Shown: positions 26,201 through 34,420 of the stretch, piece by piece
Layout: each line of letters opens with the position of its first letter
Numbering within the stretch: the first letter of the stretch is position 1
DNA from: an uncultured Hyphomonas sp.
GTDB taxonomy: Bacteria; Pseudomonadota; Alphaproteobacteria; Caulobacterales; Hyphomonadaceae
Length of the DNA: 64,000 bases
Assembly: GCF_963678875.1 (NCBI RefSeq)
Contig: NZ_OY787456.1
Span: 2,675,873-2,739,872, forward strand
Reading direction: 5' to 3'
Translations under genes and position numbers: made by a program
Notes under the pieces: model-generated
What the model saw: only the letters and a program-made list of their open reading frames with translations
What the model was told of the DNA's origin: nothing
Databases searched by the model: none

Positions 26201-27016
26201 TCAGCCGATCCGGGCGCTGGCGCCGCCATCGACCGGCAACAGGGCGCCGGTGATGAAGCGCGCTTCATCGCTGGCGAGGAAGAGCGCGGCATGCCCGGTG
26301 TCCCAGCCGGAACCCATGAAGCCCATGGGCACGCGGGCCGCCCGCTCCTGGCGCAGGTCTTCTTCCGGGACGCCACGCATCTTCGCAATCCCGCGAATCG
26401 CCATGGGCGTATCCATGAGGCCTGGCAGAATCGCATTGCACCGCACGCCGCGCGATGCGCCAGACATGGCCACGCTCAGCGTCATCCGGTTCATGCCCGC
26501 CTTGGAGACCTCGTAGGCCATCTGGAAGCCGCCCGCGAGTGATGCCAGCGACGAGATGTTCACGATGGCCCCGGCACCGCGTTCCCGCATGCCCGGCAGC
26601 ACGGATTTGGTGACCAGCCAGGCACCTTTCAGGTTGACCTTCAGCGTGCGCTCGAAAGCCTCTTCGGTCAGCTTGTGCGGCGGGCCGTCACCGGCGTCAC
26701 CTATGCCGACATTGTTGACGAGGATATCCGGCGGTCCGAACGCTGCTTCTGCGGTGGCGGCAATCGCCGCGGCCTCGTCCGGCTGGCTGACATCTGCGGC
26801 GAATGCCTTTGCCACGCCACCTTCGCCAACAATCTCTGAAACGGTGGCTTCGGCGCGGGCGAGGTCCCTGTCTACGCACAACACACTGGCCCCGGCCCGC
26901 GCGAACAGCAGCGCGATGGCCTTGCCATTGCCGACCGTTTCGCCGGGCGTCTGGCCTGCGCCAGTCACGATGGCGACCTTGCCGGAAAGGCGACCCGTGA
27001 CGTCGCCGAGGCTCAT
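26201..27016 (-). CDS. SDR family oxidoreductase
   Basis: 271 residues of classical short-chain dehydrogenase. The nucleotide-binding turn is VTGAGQTPGETVGNGKAIA (a longer TGxxxGxG variant), followed by NNVG, catalytic Ser in NISSLASLAGG, Tyr-x3-Lys in YEVSKAG and the C-terminal FITGALLPVDGG. It oxidises or reduces an alcohol/ketone with NAD(P)H; substrate unknown. The ATG overlaps the stop of the upstream carboxymuconolactone-decarboxylase-family gene by 4 bases, so the two work from one transcript and probably one pathway. Confidence 0.94.
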   Translation of the reverse strand: MSLGDVTGRLSGKVAIVTGAGQTPGETVGNGKAIALLFARAGASVLCVDRDLARAEATVSEIVGEGGVAKAFAADVSQPDEAAAIAATAEAAFGPPDILVNNVGIGDAGDGPPHKLTEEAFERTLKVNLKGAWLVTKSVLPGMRERGAGAIVNISSLASLAGGFQMAYEVSKAGMNRMTLSVAMSGASRGVRCNAILPGLMDTPMAIRGIAKMRGVPEEDLRQERAARVPMGFMGSGWDTGHAALFLASDEARFITGALLPVDGGASARIG

Positions 27017-27576
27017 TTGACGAGATCCGGATCGAGCACCAGGTCGTCATCCAAAGGCACGCCGAAACTGTTCAGCATCATCGACACCTGCGTGTACTGG
27101 CCGACCGTCATGACGAGGTCCATCTTCTGTTTCTGGCTGAAGCCGGACAACGCGGCCCAGGTCTCGTCCGTGATGAATGCGTCGGACGTCAATTCGTCGG
27201 TGGCCTGCAGCAGGGCCTTGTCGTTTGCGTTCCAGCCTTCAGCATCCGGTCCGGCCTTGATGCGCTCGATTTCTTCTTCCGTGAGGCCGCAATCGAGCCC
27301 GATGCGCTTGTGCTGGGCCCACTCATAGCCGGCCTTCCAGTTGTATCCGGCGCGGAGGATCGCCAGTTCGCGGTCACGCGGGCTGAGATCGTTGTATTTG
27401 GAGAGAATGTATCCGCCCCAGCCCATGAAGCGTTTGTAGGCCTTGGGCGCGCGGGCGAGCGTGCGGAAGACGTTGAACACCGGGGCATCGCCGAACCGGC
27501 CCGCGATCATTTCCTTCACTTCCGGGCCCATCTCGGAATCGGCAAGCGGCGTGATTCGCGGTGTTTTCAGTCTCAT
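27013..27576 (-). CDS. Carboxymuconolactone decarboxylase family protein
   Basis: 187 residues, all-helical AhpD/CMD-like fold. The LSPRDRELAILRAGYNWKAGYEWAQHKRIG segment is the core of the family. The CxxC redox pair of AhpD is missing, so peroxidase activity is unlikely and a lyase or isomerase role is more likely. It is coupled by a 4-base overlap to the SDR gene downstream. Start ATG 27576. Confidence 0.92.
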   Translation of the reverse strand: MRLKTPRITPLADSEMGPEVKEMIAGRFGDAPVFNVFRTLARAPKAYKRFMGWGGYILSKYNDLSPRDRELAILRAGYNWKAGYEWAQHKRIGLDCGLTEEEIERIKAGPDAEGWNANDKALLQATDELTSDAFITDETWAALSGFSQKQKMDLVMTVGQYTQVSMMLNSFGVPLDDDLVLDPDLVK

Positions 27577-27650
27577 GGCTTTCCTCCCGGCCTTTTGCTC
27601 TGCCGGGAACTAAACCTGTCACGCGAACACACCGCAAGCCGGACGTGAGG

Positions 27651-28004
27651 TCAGCCGCGCTCCATCCGAGCCTGCATCATGGACAGCCAGGCGTGCTGGC
27701 GGTGAATCATGGAGACGAGTTCGGCGTCATCGCCGTCCTCCAGAAGCCGGTCGAGCCAGAGGCCCAGGATTCGGGTGTGGGAGCCCATCCACTCCTTTAA
27801 GAGGTCCTGGCGCACGCCGCGGGCTGCATCGCCCTCGCCTTGCAGCGCGCCGCACGGGCCGGAAGTGTCCGCCGGGACTGCGCCCGCACCTCCTTCGTGC
27901 TGTGCGTCTCCCCGGCGTGCACCAGATTCAAAAATGCCGGAATCGCCCGTATTTGTTGGGCTTTCGCTTGGAATGAGCCTCAGAACTGCGCGTGCGTGTC
28001 TCAT
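27651..28004 (-). CDS. Hypothetical protein, possible Fur-regulated small gene
   Basis: About 117 residues from ATG 28004 (TTGGAGA six bases upstream). The N-terminus is basic, the middle is Gly/Ala-rich and low complexity, and the C-terminal 50 residues look like a helical hairpin (DLLKEWMGSHTRILGLWLDRLLE and MIHRQHAWLSMMQARM, with two His residues). No family recognised. A perfect 7-base-arm inverted repeat resembling a Fur box lies 15-35 bases before the start, which suggests iron control. It could be spurious, but the ribosome site and operator position favour a real gene. Confidence 0.5.
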   Translation of the reverse strand: MRHARAVLRLIPSESPTNTGDSGIFESGARRGDAQHEGGAGAVPADTSGPCGALQGEGDAARGVRQDLLKEWMGSHTRILGLWLDRLLEDGDDAELVSMIHRQHAWLSMMQARMERG

Positions 28005-28018
28005 GGGAATCTCCAATT

Positions 28019-28039
28019 TGCGAATAATTCTCATTCGCA
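28019..28039. promoter_or_regulatory. Fur-box-like palindrome
   Basis: TGCGAAT - AATTCTC - ATTCGCA. The 7-base arms are perfect inverted repeats and the centre contains GAGAATTATTC on the minus strand, the core seen in proteobacterial Fur boxes. It is 15 bases upstream of the minus-strand 27651-28004 gene and about 100 bases upstream of mutA on the plus strand. Confidence 0.6.
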
Positions 28040-28137
28040 TCATATGCCTCTTGCGTCAAGTCGTTCCGCGTCGCTACGGAATGCCGCCAAGTAAGTGGTT
28101 CACTTTTGTTATTCTTTACGCCAATAAACGGACCATC

Positions 28138-30045
28138 ATGGCAGACGACATTCTCCCGCTTTCCAGCACTTTTCCGGACGCCACCGAAGCCGAATGGATG
28201 GCTTCGGTCGAAAAGGCCCTCAAGGGCCGTGGCATCGACACAATCACCCGCACCACGGCGGATGGGCTGAAGATCCGCCCGCTCTACCGTGAGAGCGATT
28301 TTCCGGCTTCGGAAGACCCGCTGGGCACGCCCGGTGAGGCCCCGTACCTGCGCGGCCCCACGGCGGCACCGGACAAGTGGCTGCCCTGGGATATCCGTCA
28401 GGCCTTCACGCACGCCTCGCCCTCGCACACGCATGGCGAAGTGCTGCGGGATCTGGAACGGGGCGTGAGTTCGGTCGAACTCTGCATCGACCCGACCGGA
28501 CATAATGGCGTCCAGGCCATGACTATGCCGGACTATGACATTGCCTTGAACGGCGTTGACGCGAGCATGGCCTGCGTTGCGCTTGATCCGGTCATGACCT
28601 CCGGCACACGCGAAGCCGCCTTTCTGGCCGAGTGGGCCCGGAACAAGGCCGACGCGAAACTCGACTTCAACATGGACCCGCTGGGCGCCCTCGCCCGCAC
28701 AGGCAAACTGGCGGGCGGCCTCGATGCCGCGTTCGCCGAAGCCGGCAAGCTGGCCACGGTCCTCAACGCAAAGTATCCATCGGCAAACCTCTTCCGCATC
28801 GATGCACGCGCCGTGCACGAAGCGGGCGGATCGGAAGCACAGGAACTCGCCGCACTGATCGCTTCGGCTGTCGACACGCTGCGCCGCCTCGCCCCGCACA
28901 TGGGCGCTGCGGACGTTGCCTCGAAAACGATCTTCTGCCTCGCACTGGACGCCAATTACGGCATCGGCGTTGGCAAGCTGCGCGCCGCGCGCCGCCTGTG
29001 GGCCCGCGTGGAAGAGGCGCTCGGCCTCGACGCGAAACCGATGCGCCTGCAGGGCTACAGCTCTGCCCGCATGCTGACCCGCTATGACGCGTGGACCAAC
29101 ATGCTGCGCAACACCGCCGCCGCCTTTGCCGGCGCTGTCGGCGGAGCGGACATCCTGACCATCCGCGCCTTCAACGAGCCGCTGGGCACGCCGGAAGAAC
29201 TCGGCCGCCGCATCGCACGCAACACCCAGCTGATCGCCATGGAAGAGAGCCAGCTCGGCCGCGTGGCAGACCCGGCAGGCGGCGCATGGTTCACCGAGAC
29301 CTTCGCCAATGAACTGGCCGAGGCCGCCTGGGCCGAATTCCAGAAGATCGAAGGCGAAGGCGGATACGCCGCCTCCCTCATGTCCGGCGCCTTCCAGGGC
29401 CGCGTGAAAGCGACCCGCGATGCCCGCGCCAAGGATATCGCCAAGCGCAAGATCCCGGTCACCGGCGTTTCCGAATTCCCGCTGCTCGAAGAGATCGCCG
29501 CCCCGGTGGCGGACGCCCCGCACCTGCGCTCGGGCGCTGAGCTGACGGACGAAGCGCTGCAGGCGCTGGTGCCGGACCTGGCGCCCGCCACAGGCGCGGA
29601 CGTCACAGCCGAAGCGCTCGAGCCGATCCGCCTCGGCGCAGACTTCGAAGCACTGCGCGACAAGGCCGCTGCGGCGGCCAAGCCGCCCGCGATCTTCCTC
29701 GCGACGCTTGGACCGCTCGCCGAATTCACGGCCCGGGCAGACTTTGCCCGCAACCTGTTCGCCGCCGGCGGCCTTGCTTCGAAAGAACCTCCGGTGCCGC
29801 CGAAAGATGCCGCAGAGATTGCGGCCGCGTTCAAAGCCTCCGGCTGCCGCATCGCCTGTATCTGCGGAAGCGATGCACGTTATGCGGACGAAGCGGATGC
29901 CGCGGCCAGGGCCCTCAAAGAGGCAGGCGCACAGCATGTCTGGATCGCCGGGAAGCATGATGGCGAGGCCATCGACTCGCAGGCCTTCATGGGCTGCGAC
30001 GTGCTGCACAATTTGAAACTGGCCCACGCCGAACTGGGATTATGA
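28138..30045 (+). CDS. mutA: Methylmalonyl-CoA mutase small (beta) subunit
   Basis: 635 residues. It is the non-catalytic partner of heterodimeric mutase, with the TIM-barrel substrate domain (LPWDIRQAFTHASPSHTHGEVLRDLERG; RLQGYSSARMLTRYDAWTNMLRNTAAAFAGAVGGAD; DPAGGAWFTETF) and a degenerate C-terminal B12-like domain lacking the DxHxxG cobalamin motif. With MutB it interconverts (R)-methylmalonyl-CoA and succinyl-CoA in propionyl-CoA use. The stop overlaps the next small gene by 4 bases. ATG 28138 gives the family N-terminus. Confidence 0.95.
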   Translation: MADDILPLSSTFPDATEAEWMASVEKALKGRGIDTITRTTADGLKIRPLYRESDFPASEDPLGTPGEAPYLRGPTAAPDKWLPWDIRQAFTHASPSHTHGEVLRDLERGVSSVELCIDPTGHNGVQAMTMPDYDIALNGVDASMACVALDPVMTSGTREAAFLAEWARNKADAKLDFNMDPLGALARTGKLAGGLDAAFAEAGKLATVLNAKYPSANLFRIDARAVHEAGGSEAQELAALIASAVDTLRRLAPHMGAADVASKTIFCLALDANYGIGVGKLRAARRLWARVEEALGLDAKPMRLQGYSSARMLTRYDAWTNMLRNTAAAFAGAVGGADILTIRAFNEPLGTPEELGRRIARNTQLIAMEESQLGRVADPAGGAWFTETFANELAEAAWAEFQKIEGEGGYAASLMSGAFQGRVKATRDARAKDIAKRKIPVTGVSEFPLLEEIAAPVADAPHLRSGAELTDEALQALVPDLAPATGADVTAEALEPIRLGADFEALRDKAAAAAKPPAIFLATLGPLAEFTARADFARNLFAAGGLASKEPPVPPKDAAEIAAAFKASGCRIACICGSDARYADEADAAARALKEAGAQHVWIAGKHDGEAIDSQAFMGCDVLHNLKLAHAELGL

Positions 30046-30398
30046 TCGCCATGATGCTGGAATTCACTCTCGACAACTGGGAAAACCATCCCTGCGTGAA
30101 GGGCCGTCCTGCGATCGAACAGGATGTGAGGGAAAACCGTGCCATCTTCGCGACCACCGGCTCCGGCGAGGAGAGTGTCGCCCCGGTCGACTGCCCGCTG
30201 CCGGCTGTCCTGACGCGCGCAAACGGTGACCGGATCTCCGTTCTCATCCTGCAGGCGCAGTGGTCTGCCGACCGAAAGGGCTATGTGTTCGGCGCCGTCG
30301 ACCAGAACGGCAAGCCTTACGTGGCCACGTCCAGCGAAACCCTCATCCTGAAACAGCCGACCCCGGAATGGACGGCGAATCTGGAGATGTCCAAATGA
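30042..30398 (+). CDS. Small protein encoded between mutA and mutB, unknown function
   Basis: 118 residues with no recognised family. It is soluble, beta-strand-like in composition, contains GDRISVLILQAQWSADRKG and KGYVFGAVDQNGKPYVA, and has two cysteines. Its ATG overlaps the mutA stop (ATGA, 30042-30045) and its own stop overlaps the mutB ATG (ATGA, 30395-30398). It is therefore locked into the operon by translational coupling on both sides, and a role tied to the mutase (assembly, protection, cofactor handling) is a fair inference but unproven. Confidence 0.8.
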   Translation: MIAMMLEFTLDNWENHPCVKGRPAIEQDVRENRAIFATTGSGEESVAPVDCPLPAVLTRANGDRISVLILQAQWSADRKGYVFGAVDQNGKPYVATSSETLILKQPTPEWTANLEMSK

Positions 30399-32557
30399 CC
30401 AGCTTCCCCGATTTCACCAAGCTCGAACTCGGCGTCCCGCACGCAAAGGCGACCGCCCCGAAAACCGGAGACGCCTGGGAAACGCCGGAAGGCGTCGAGG
30501 TGAAGACCGCCTATACCGAGGCCGACCGCGCCGGGCTGGACTTCCTGGACGATTATCCGGGCCTCGCCCCATTTGGCCGCGGCCCTTACCCGACCATGTA
30601 CACGAACCAGCCCTGGACGGTTCGTCAGTATGCAGGCTTCTCGACCGCTGAAGATTCCAACGCCTTCTACCGCCGCAATTTGGCTGCCGGCCAGAAAGGC
30701 CTGTCGGTCGCTTTCGACCTGGCCACGCACCGCGGCTATGACTCAGACCACGTCCGCGTGTCGGGCGATGTCGGCATGGCCGGAGTGGCCATCGACTCCA
30801 TCTACGACATGCGCACGCTTTTCTCCGGCATCCCGCTGGACAAGATGTCCGTCTCCATGACGATGAATGGCGCCGTCCTGCCGATCCTCGCGCTCTATAT
30901 TGTGGCGGCTGAGGAACAAGGCGTCGGGCCGGAAAAGCTGGCCGGCACGATCCAGAACGACATTCTCAAAGAATTCATGGTGCGGAACACCTACATCTAT
31001 CCGCCCAAGCCGTCGATGCGGATCATTTCGGACATCTTCGCCTACACGTCGCAGAACATGCCGAAGTTCAACTCGATCTCGATCTCCGGCTATCACATGC
31101 AGGAAGCGGGCGCCTCGGCTGACCTGGAGCTTGCCTACACGCTGGCCGACGGCATCGAATACATCCGCGCCGGTGTGGCTGCGGGCCTCGACGTGGATGC
31201 GTTTGCACCGCGCCTGTCCTTCTTCTGGGCGATCGGCATGAACACGTTCATGGAAGTCGCCAAGATGCGGGCCGCACGCCTGCTCTGGGCGAAGCTCGTC
31301 AAAGAGAATTTCAGCCCGAAGAATTCTAAATCCCTCAGCCTGCGGACGCACTCGCAGACATCCGGCTGGTCTCTGACCGCGCAGGACGTCTACAACAACG
31401 TCATCCGCACCTGCCTTGAGGCCATCGCGGCCACGGGCGGCCAGACCCAGTCGCTGCACACGAACAGCTTCGACGAGGCCCTCGCCCTGCCGACGGATTT
31501 CTCGGCCCGCATCAGCCGGAACACGCAGCTGTTCCTGCAACAGGAAGCCGGTGCCTGCCAGACGATCGACATGTGGGGCGGCTCCTACTATGTCGAGCGC
31601 CTGACGCACGACCTTGCCGCCAAGGCCCTCGCCCATATCCAGGAAGTCGAGAAAATGGGTGGCATGGCGAAAGCCATCGAGGAAGGCCTGCCGAAACTGC
31701 GCATCGAAGAATCCGCCGCGAACACGCAGGCGCGCATCGATAGCGGCACGCAGACCGTGGTCGGCGTGAACAAGTTCCTGCTGGACGAAGACGAAGATGT
31801 GCCGGTGCTGAAGGTCGACAACGCCGCCGTGCGCAAGATGCAGCTCGACAAGCTGGCGCGCCTGAAGGCTGAACGGAACGAAGCCGAAGTGCAGGAGAAG
31901 CTGGACGCGATTGCCAAGGCCGCTGCCGGGACCGAAGGCAATTTGCTGGCCCTCGCCGTGGATGCCGCGCGTGCCAAGGCGACCGTGGGCGAAATCTCCG
32001 AAGCCGTCGAACGCAGCCAGGGCCGCCACCAGGCGATCATCCGCTCCATCAAGGGCGTCTATGGCGGCGGCGTGAAAGGCACGGAGAAAGCCGACGAAGC
32101 CGTCAGCCTCGCCGAAGCCTTCGAGAAGAAGCATGGCCGCAAGCCCAAGGTCTATATCGCCAAGATGGGCCAGGACGGGCACGACCGTGGCCAGAAGGTT
32201 GTCGCCTCGGGCCTGATGGACCTTGGCTGGGATGTGGTCATCGGCCCGCTGTTCCAGACGCCGGAAGAAGCCGCCGCCGACGCGCGCGAAGCCGGGGTCG
32301 ACATCGTTGCCGCCTCCTCGCTCGCGGCCGGTCACCTGACGCTGGTACCGGAACTGAAGCGTGCGCTCGGCAATGAAGGCGCCGCGCACACGCAGATCAT
32401 TGTGGGCGGCGTGATCCCGCCGCAGGACTTCGACGCACTCTACACCGCAGGCGCCTCCGCCATCTTCCCGCCCGGCACCGTCATCGCCGACAGCGCGCTG
32501 AAGATGCTGGAAATCCTGACCGGCGGAGACGACGGGGCAAAGACGGCAGCGGAGTAA
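30395..32557 (+). CDS. mutB: Methylmalonyl-CoA mutase large (alpha) subunit
   Basis: 720 residues. The catalytic TIM barrel carries PYPTMYTNQPWTVRQYAGF, TRGYDSD-like HRGYDSDHVRVSGDVGMAG and SLRTHSQTSGWSLTAQD. The C-terminal B12-binding Rossmann domain carries the cobalamin ligand motif DGHDRG (base-off/His-on; His is the lower ligand), GWDVVIGPLFQTPEEAA and GGVIPPQD. It performs the adenosylcobalamin radical rearrangement in propionate, odd-chain fatty acid and branched amino acid catabolism. No meaB/argK-type chaperone or epimerase is in the window. Length is normal. Confidence 0.98.
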   Translation: MTSFPDFTKLELGVPHAKATAPKTGDAWETPEGVEVKTAYTEADRAGLDFLDDYPGLAPFGRGPYPTMYTNQPWTVRQYAGFSTAEDSNAFYRRNLAAGQKGLSVAFDLATHRGYDSDHVRVSGDVGMAGVAIDSIYDMRTLFSGIPLDKMSVSMTMNGAVLPILALYIVAAEEQGVGPEKLAGTIQNDILKEFMVRNTYIYPPKPSMRIISDIFAYTSQNMPKFNSISISGYHMQEAGASADLELAYTLADGIEYIRAGVAAGLDVDAFAPRLSFFWAIGMNTFMEVAKMRAARLLWAKLVKENFSPKNSKSLSLRTHSQTSGWSLTAQDVYNNVIRTCLEAIAATGGQTQSLHTNSFDEALALPTDFSARISRNTQLFLQQEAGACQTIDMWGGSYYVERLTHDLAAKALAHIQEVEKMGGMAKAIEEGLPKLRIEESAANTQARIDSGTQTVVGVNKFLLDEDEDVPVLKVDNAAVRKMQLDKLARLKAERNEAEVQEKLDAIAKAAAGTEGNLLALAVDAARAKATVGEISEAVERSQGRHQAIIRSIKGVYGGGVKGTEKADEAVSLAEAFEKKHGRKPKVYIAKMGQDGHDRGQKVVASGLMDLGWDVVIGPLFQTPEEAAADAREAGVDIVAASSLAAGHLTLVPELKRALGNEGAAHTQIIVGGVIPPQDFDALYTAGASAIFPPGTVIADSALKMLEILTGGDDGAKTAAE

Positions 32558-32600
32558 GCTTGCTGATTGCCGGGGTAGAGGCTTCTGATAGGCTTCCGCC

Positions 32601-33215
32601 ATGTCTGAGCTGACCTCCACGTCCGGATACGCCGAACAGGCCGACGATCTGTTCGTGCGGTACGAGGCGCTGTCGGCGGCGGAGACGCATGCGCACTGGC
32701 GGCACCTGTTTCCTGAACCGCCTGCGCGAATCCTCGATATCGGTGCCGGCACCGGACGCGATGCGGCGTGGCTGGTTTCGCTTGGCCATTCCGTACTGGC
32801 GGTGGAGCCCGTGGAAGCGCTGCGCCTGCGGGCGGCCAAGGTTCATCCAGAACCGGAGATCGAATGGCTGGACGACAAGCTGCCAGACCTGCCGGACACG
32901 CACGCCCGCGGCGAGACATTCGGCATGGTGATGCTGAACGCGGTCTGGATGCACCTGACAGCGGAAGAGCGCAGCACAGGCATGGCGCGCGTGGCCGCGC
33001 TCCTCGCGCCGGGGGCCCGATTGTTCATGAGTTTGCGGCACGGCCCCATCCCGCACGGACGCCGCATGTTTGATGTGACAGGCGAAGACACCATCGCCCT
33101 CGCCGCCCCGCATGGCCTCACTGCCATCAGCCATGTCCGCAGGAATTCCATCCTGTCGGAAAACCAAGCGCGGGGTGTCGAATGGACGGCGCTGGTTTTT
33201 GAGAAGCCCTCTTGA
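32601..33215 (+). CDS. Class I SAM-dependent methyltransferase
   Basis: 204 residues. The SAM-binding motif I is ILDIGAGTGRDAAWL (about 44-58), followed by acidic VEPVEALRL at the end of strand 2 and LNAVWMHLTAEERSTGMARVAALLAPGA in the motif IV/post-IV region. Substrate unknown. It is preceded by a 43-base gap after mutB and is not clearly part of that operon. Confidence 0.9.
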   Translation: MSELTSTSGYAEQADDLFVRYEALSAAETHAHWRHLFPEPPARILDIGAGTGRDAAWLVSLGHSVLAVEPVEALRLRAAKVHPEPEIEWLDDKLPDLPDTHARGETFGMVMLNAVWMHLTAEERSTGMARVAALLAPGARLFMSLRHGPIPHGRRMFDVTGEDTIALAAPHGLTAISHVRRNSILSENQARGVEWTALVFEKPS

Positions 33216-33278
33216 AAACCCGCCCCGGGCTGCCCAAATATATCGTTATTCGATAATTGATAAAAAGGAACACCGTCC

Positions 33279-33599
33279 ATGCTCATCACCACCACGCCTA
33301 CCGTTCAGGGTCATGAGATCACGAAATATCTCGGCGTTGTCTGCGGCGAGGTCGTGATCGGAGCGCACCTTGGCAAGGACATCCTGGCCGGGTTCACCAA
33401 TCTCGTCGGCGGGCGCTCGAAGGCATATGAAAGCACGCTGCGCGAAACCCGCGACGACGCCATGGCCGAGATGATGGACGAGGCCCGCAAGCTCGGCGGC
33501 AACGCCATTGTCGGTGCGAAGTTCGACTATACCGTCATCGGCCAGTCAGGCTCGATGATGATGGTGGCGGTCTCCGGCACGGCCGTGACGCTGGCGTGA
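33279..33599 (+). CDS. YbjQ/UPF0145 heavy-metal-binding-domain protein
   Basis: 106 residues, the usual YbjQ size. The family pattern is VQGHEITKYLGVVCGEVVIGAH at the start, LRETRDDAMAEMMDEARKLGGNAIVG in the middle and a short SGTAVTL end. These proteins form pentamers resembling dodecin/CutA folds; function is unknown. An AT-rich leader and an AAAGGA ribosome site precede the ATG. Its stop overlaps the GTG start of the next gene (GTGA). Confidence 0.93.
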   Translation: MLITTTPTVQGHEITKYLGVVCGEVVIGAHLGKDILAGFTNLVGGRSKAYESTLRETRDDAMAEMMDEARKLGGNAIVGAKFDYTVIGQSGSMMMVAVSGTAVTLA

Positions 33600-34000
33600 G
33601 CCGGTTCAACCAGACCGCTCCGACGGCTGAGGATATCCTCAGCCTCGCCGAAGCCTGCATCGCGCGCCTGCCCGCCCACATGCAGGCGGCGGCGGGCGCG
33701 GTCCGCATCATTGTCGAGGACTATGCCGAGGACGAGATTCTCGACGAGATGAAAATCGACGACGCGCTGGAGCTGTCCGGCCTCTATTCCGGCGTGCCGC
33801 TGATCCATGAGAGCGTGACGCATCCATCGATGCAGCCCCCGCTGGTCTATCTCTACCGGCTGCCCATCCTGTTCGAATGGGCGGCGCGGGGCGATGTCAC
33901 GCTGGAGGAGCTGGTCGCCCACGTCACGATCCACGAATACGGCCACCATTTCGGCTGGTCCGACGAAGAGATGCATCGCATCCTCGACATGGCGGACTGA
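33596..34000 (+). CDS. Zincin-like metallopeptidase (PF06262-type)
   Basis: 134 residues starting at GTG 33596, overlapping ybjQ's stop by 4 bases. The zinc motif is HEYGHHFGWSDEEM (His113, Glu114, His117 with Asp123 as the third candidate ligand), placed near the C-terminus as in the small acetyltransferase-linked zincin family (DUF1025). The substrate is unknown. No signal peptide, so it is cytoplasmic. Convergent with the GFA gene. Confidence 0.9.
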   Translation: MSRFNQTAPTAEDILSLAEACIARLPAHMQAAAGAVRIIVEDYAEDEILDEMKIDDALELSGLYSGVPLIHESVTHPSMQPPLVYLYRLPILFEWAARGDVTLEELVAHVTIHEYGHHFGWSDEEMHRILDMAD

Positions 34001-34004
34001 CGGA

Positions 34005-34400
34005 TCAGGCCTTCGACTTGTGCGCCAGCGTGTGGGCGTGTTTCTCCCAGTTCTGCCCGTCGAACTTGTTCACGGTGACGTTCAGGTCCTGCCAGTCGTC
34101 GATGCAGCGCCAGGTGACGGCCACGCCGTCCGGGTTGGAGCGCGGGATGTAGAAGCTCTTGATCCCGCACGTCTTGCAGAACAGGTGTTTCGCCACGCCC
34201 GTGTTGAACGTGTACTCGGCGAGATTGTCATTGCCTTCCGTCAGGCGGAAGCGGCTGGACGGGACGATGATGTGGATGTTGCCCGACATCGCACACATGG
34301 AGCAGTTGCAGTCCTCCACGTCGAACGCGTCCGGCAGGTCCACTTCCCACCGCACAGCGCCGCAATGACATCCGCCAAAATGGGTCTTCAGCTCGCTCAT
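34005..34400 (-). CDS. GFA family protein (glutathione-dependent formaldehyde-activating fold)
   Basis: 131 residues with the CENP-V/GFA zinc-cysteine set: Cys11-x-Cys13 (GGCHCGAVRWE), Cys31-x-Cys33-x2-Cys36 (CNCSMC) and Cys75-x2-Cys78 (FCKTCG). Gfa spontaneously activates formaldehyde with glutathione in Paracoccus, though that activity is disputed for many homologues. ATG 34400 fits the family N-terminus. It follows the amidase gene by 20 bases on the same strand. Confidence 0.93.
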   Translation of the reverse strand: MSELKTHFGGCHCGAVRWEVDLPDAFDVEDCNCSMCAMSGNIHIIVPSSRFRLTEGNDNLAEYTFNTGVAKHLFCKTCGIKSFYIPRSNPDGVAVTWRCIDDWQDLNVTVNKFDGQNWEKHAHTLAHKSKA

Positions 34401-34420
34401 GGTCTTCCGTTCCGTTAGGT

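Noticed and set aside
28005..28137. Cobalamin riboswitch before the B12-dependent mutase
   Set aside because: The leader is too short and shows no B12-box-like conserved sequence.
27928..30027. 699-codon antisense frame opposite mutA
   Set aside because: Long antisense frames are expected in GC-rich coding DNA; it has no family features, while mutA on the other strand is clear.
30743..32839. 698-codon antisense frame opposite mutB
   Set aside because: Arg/Gly/His-rich shadow of mutB without motifs or a ribosome site.
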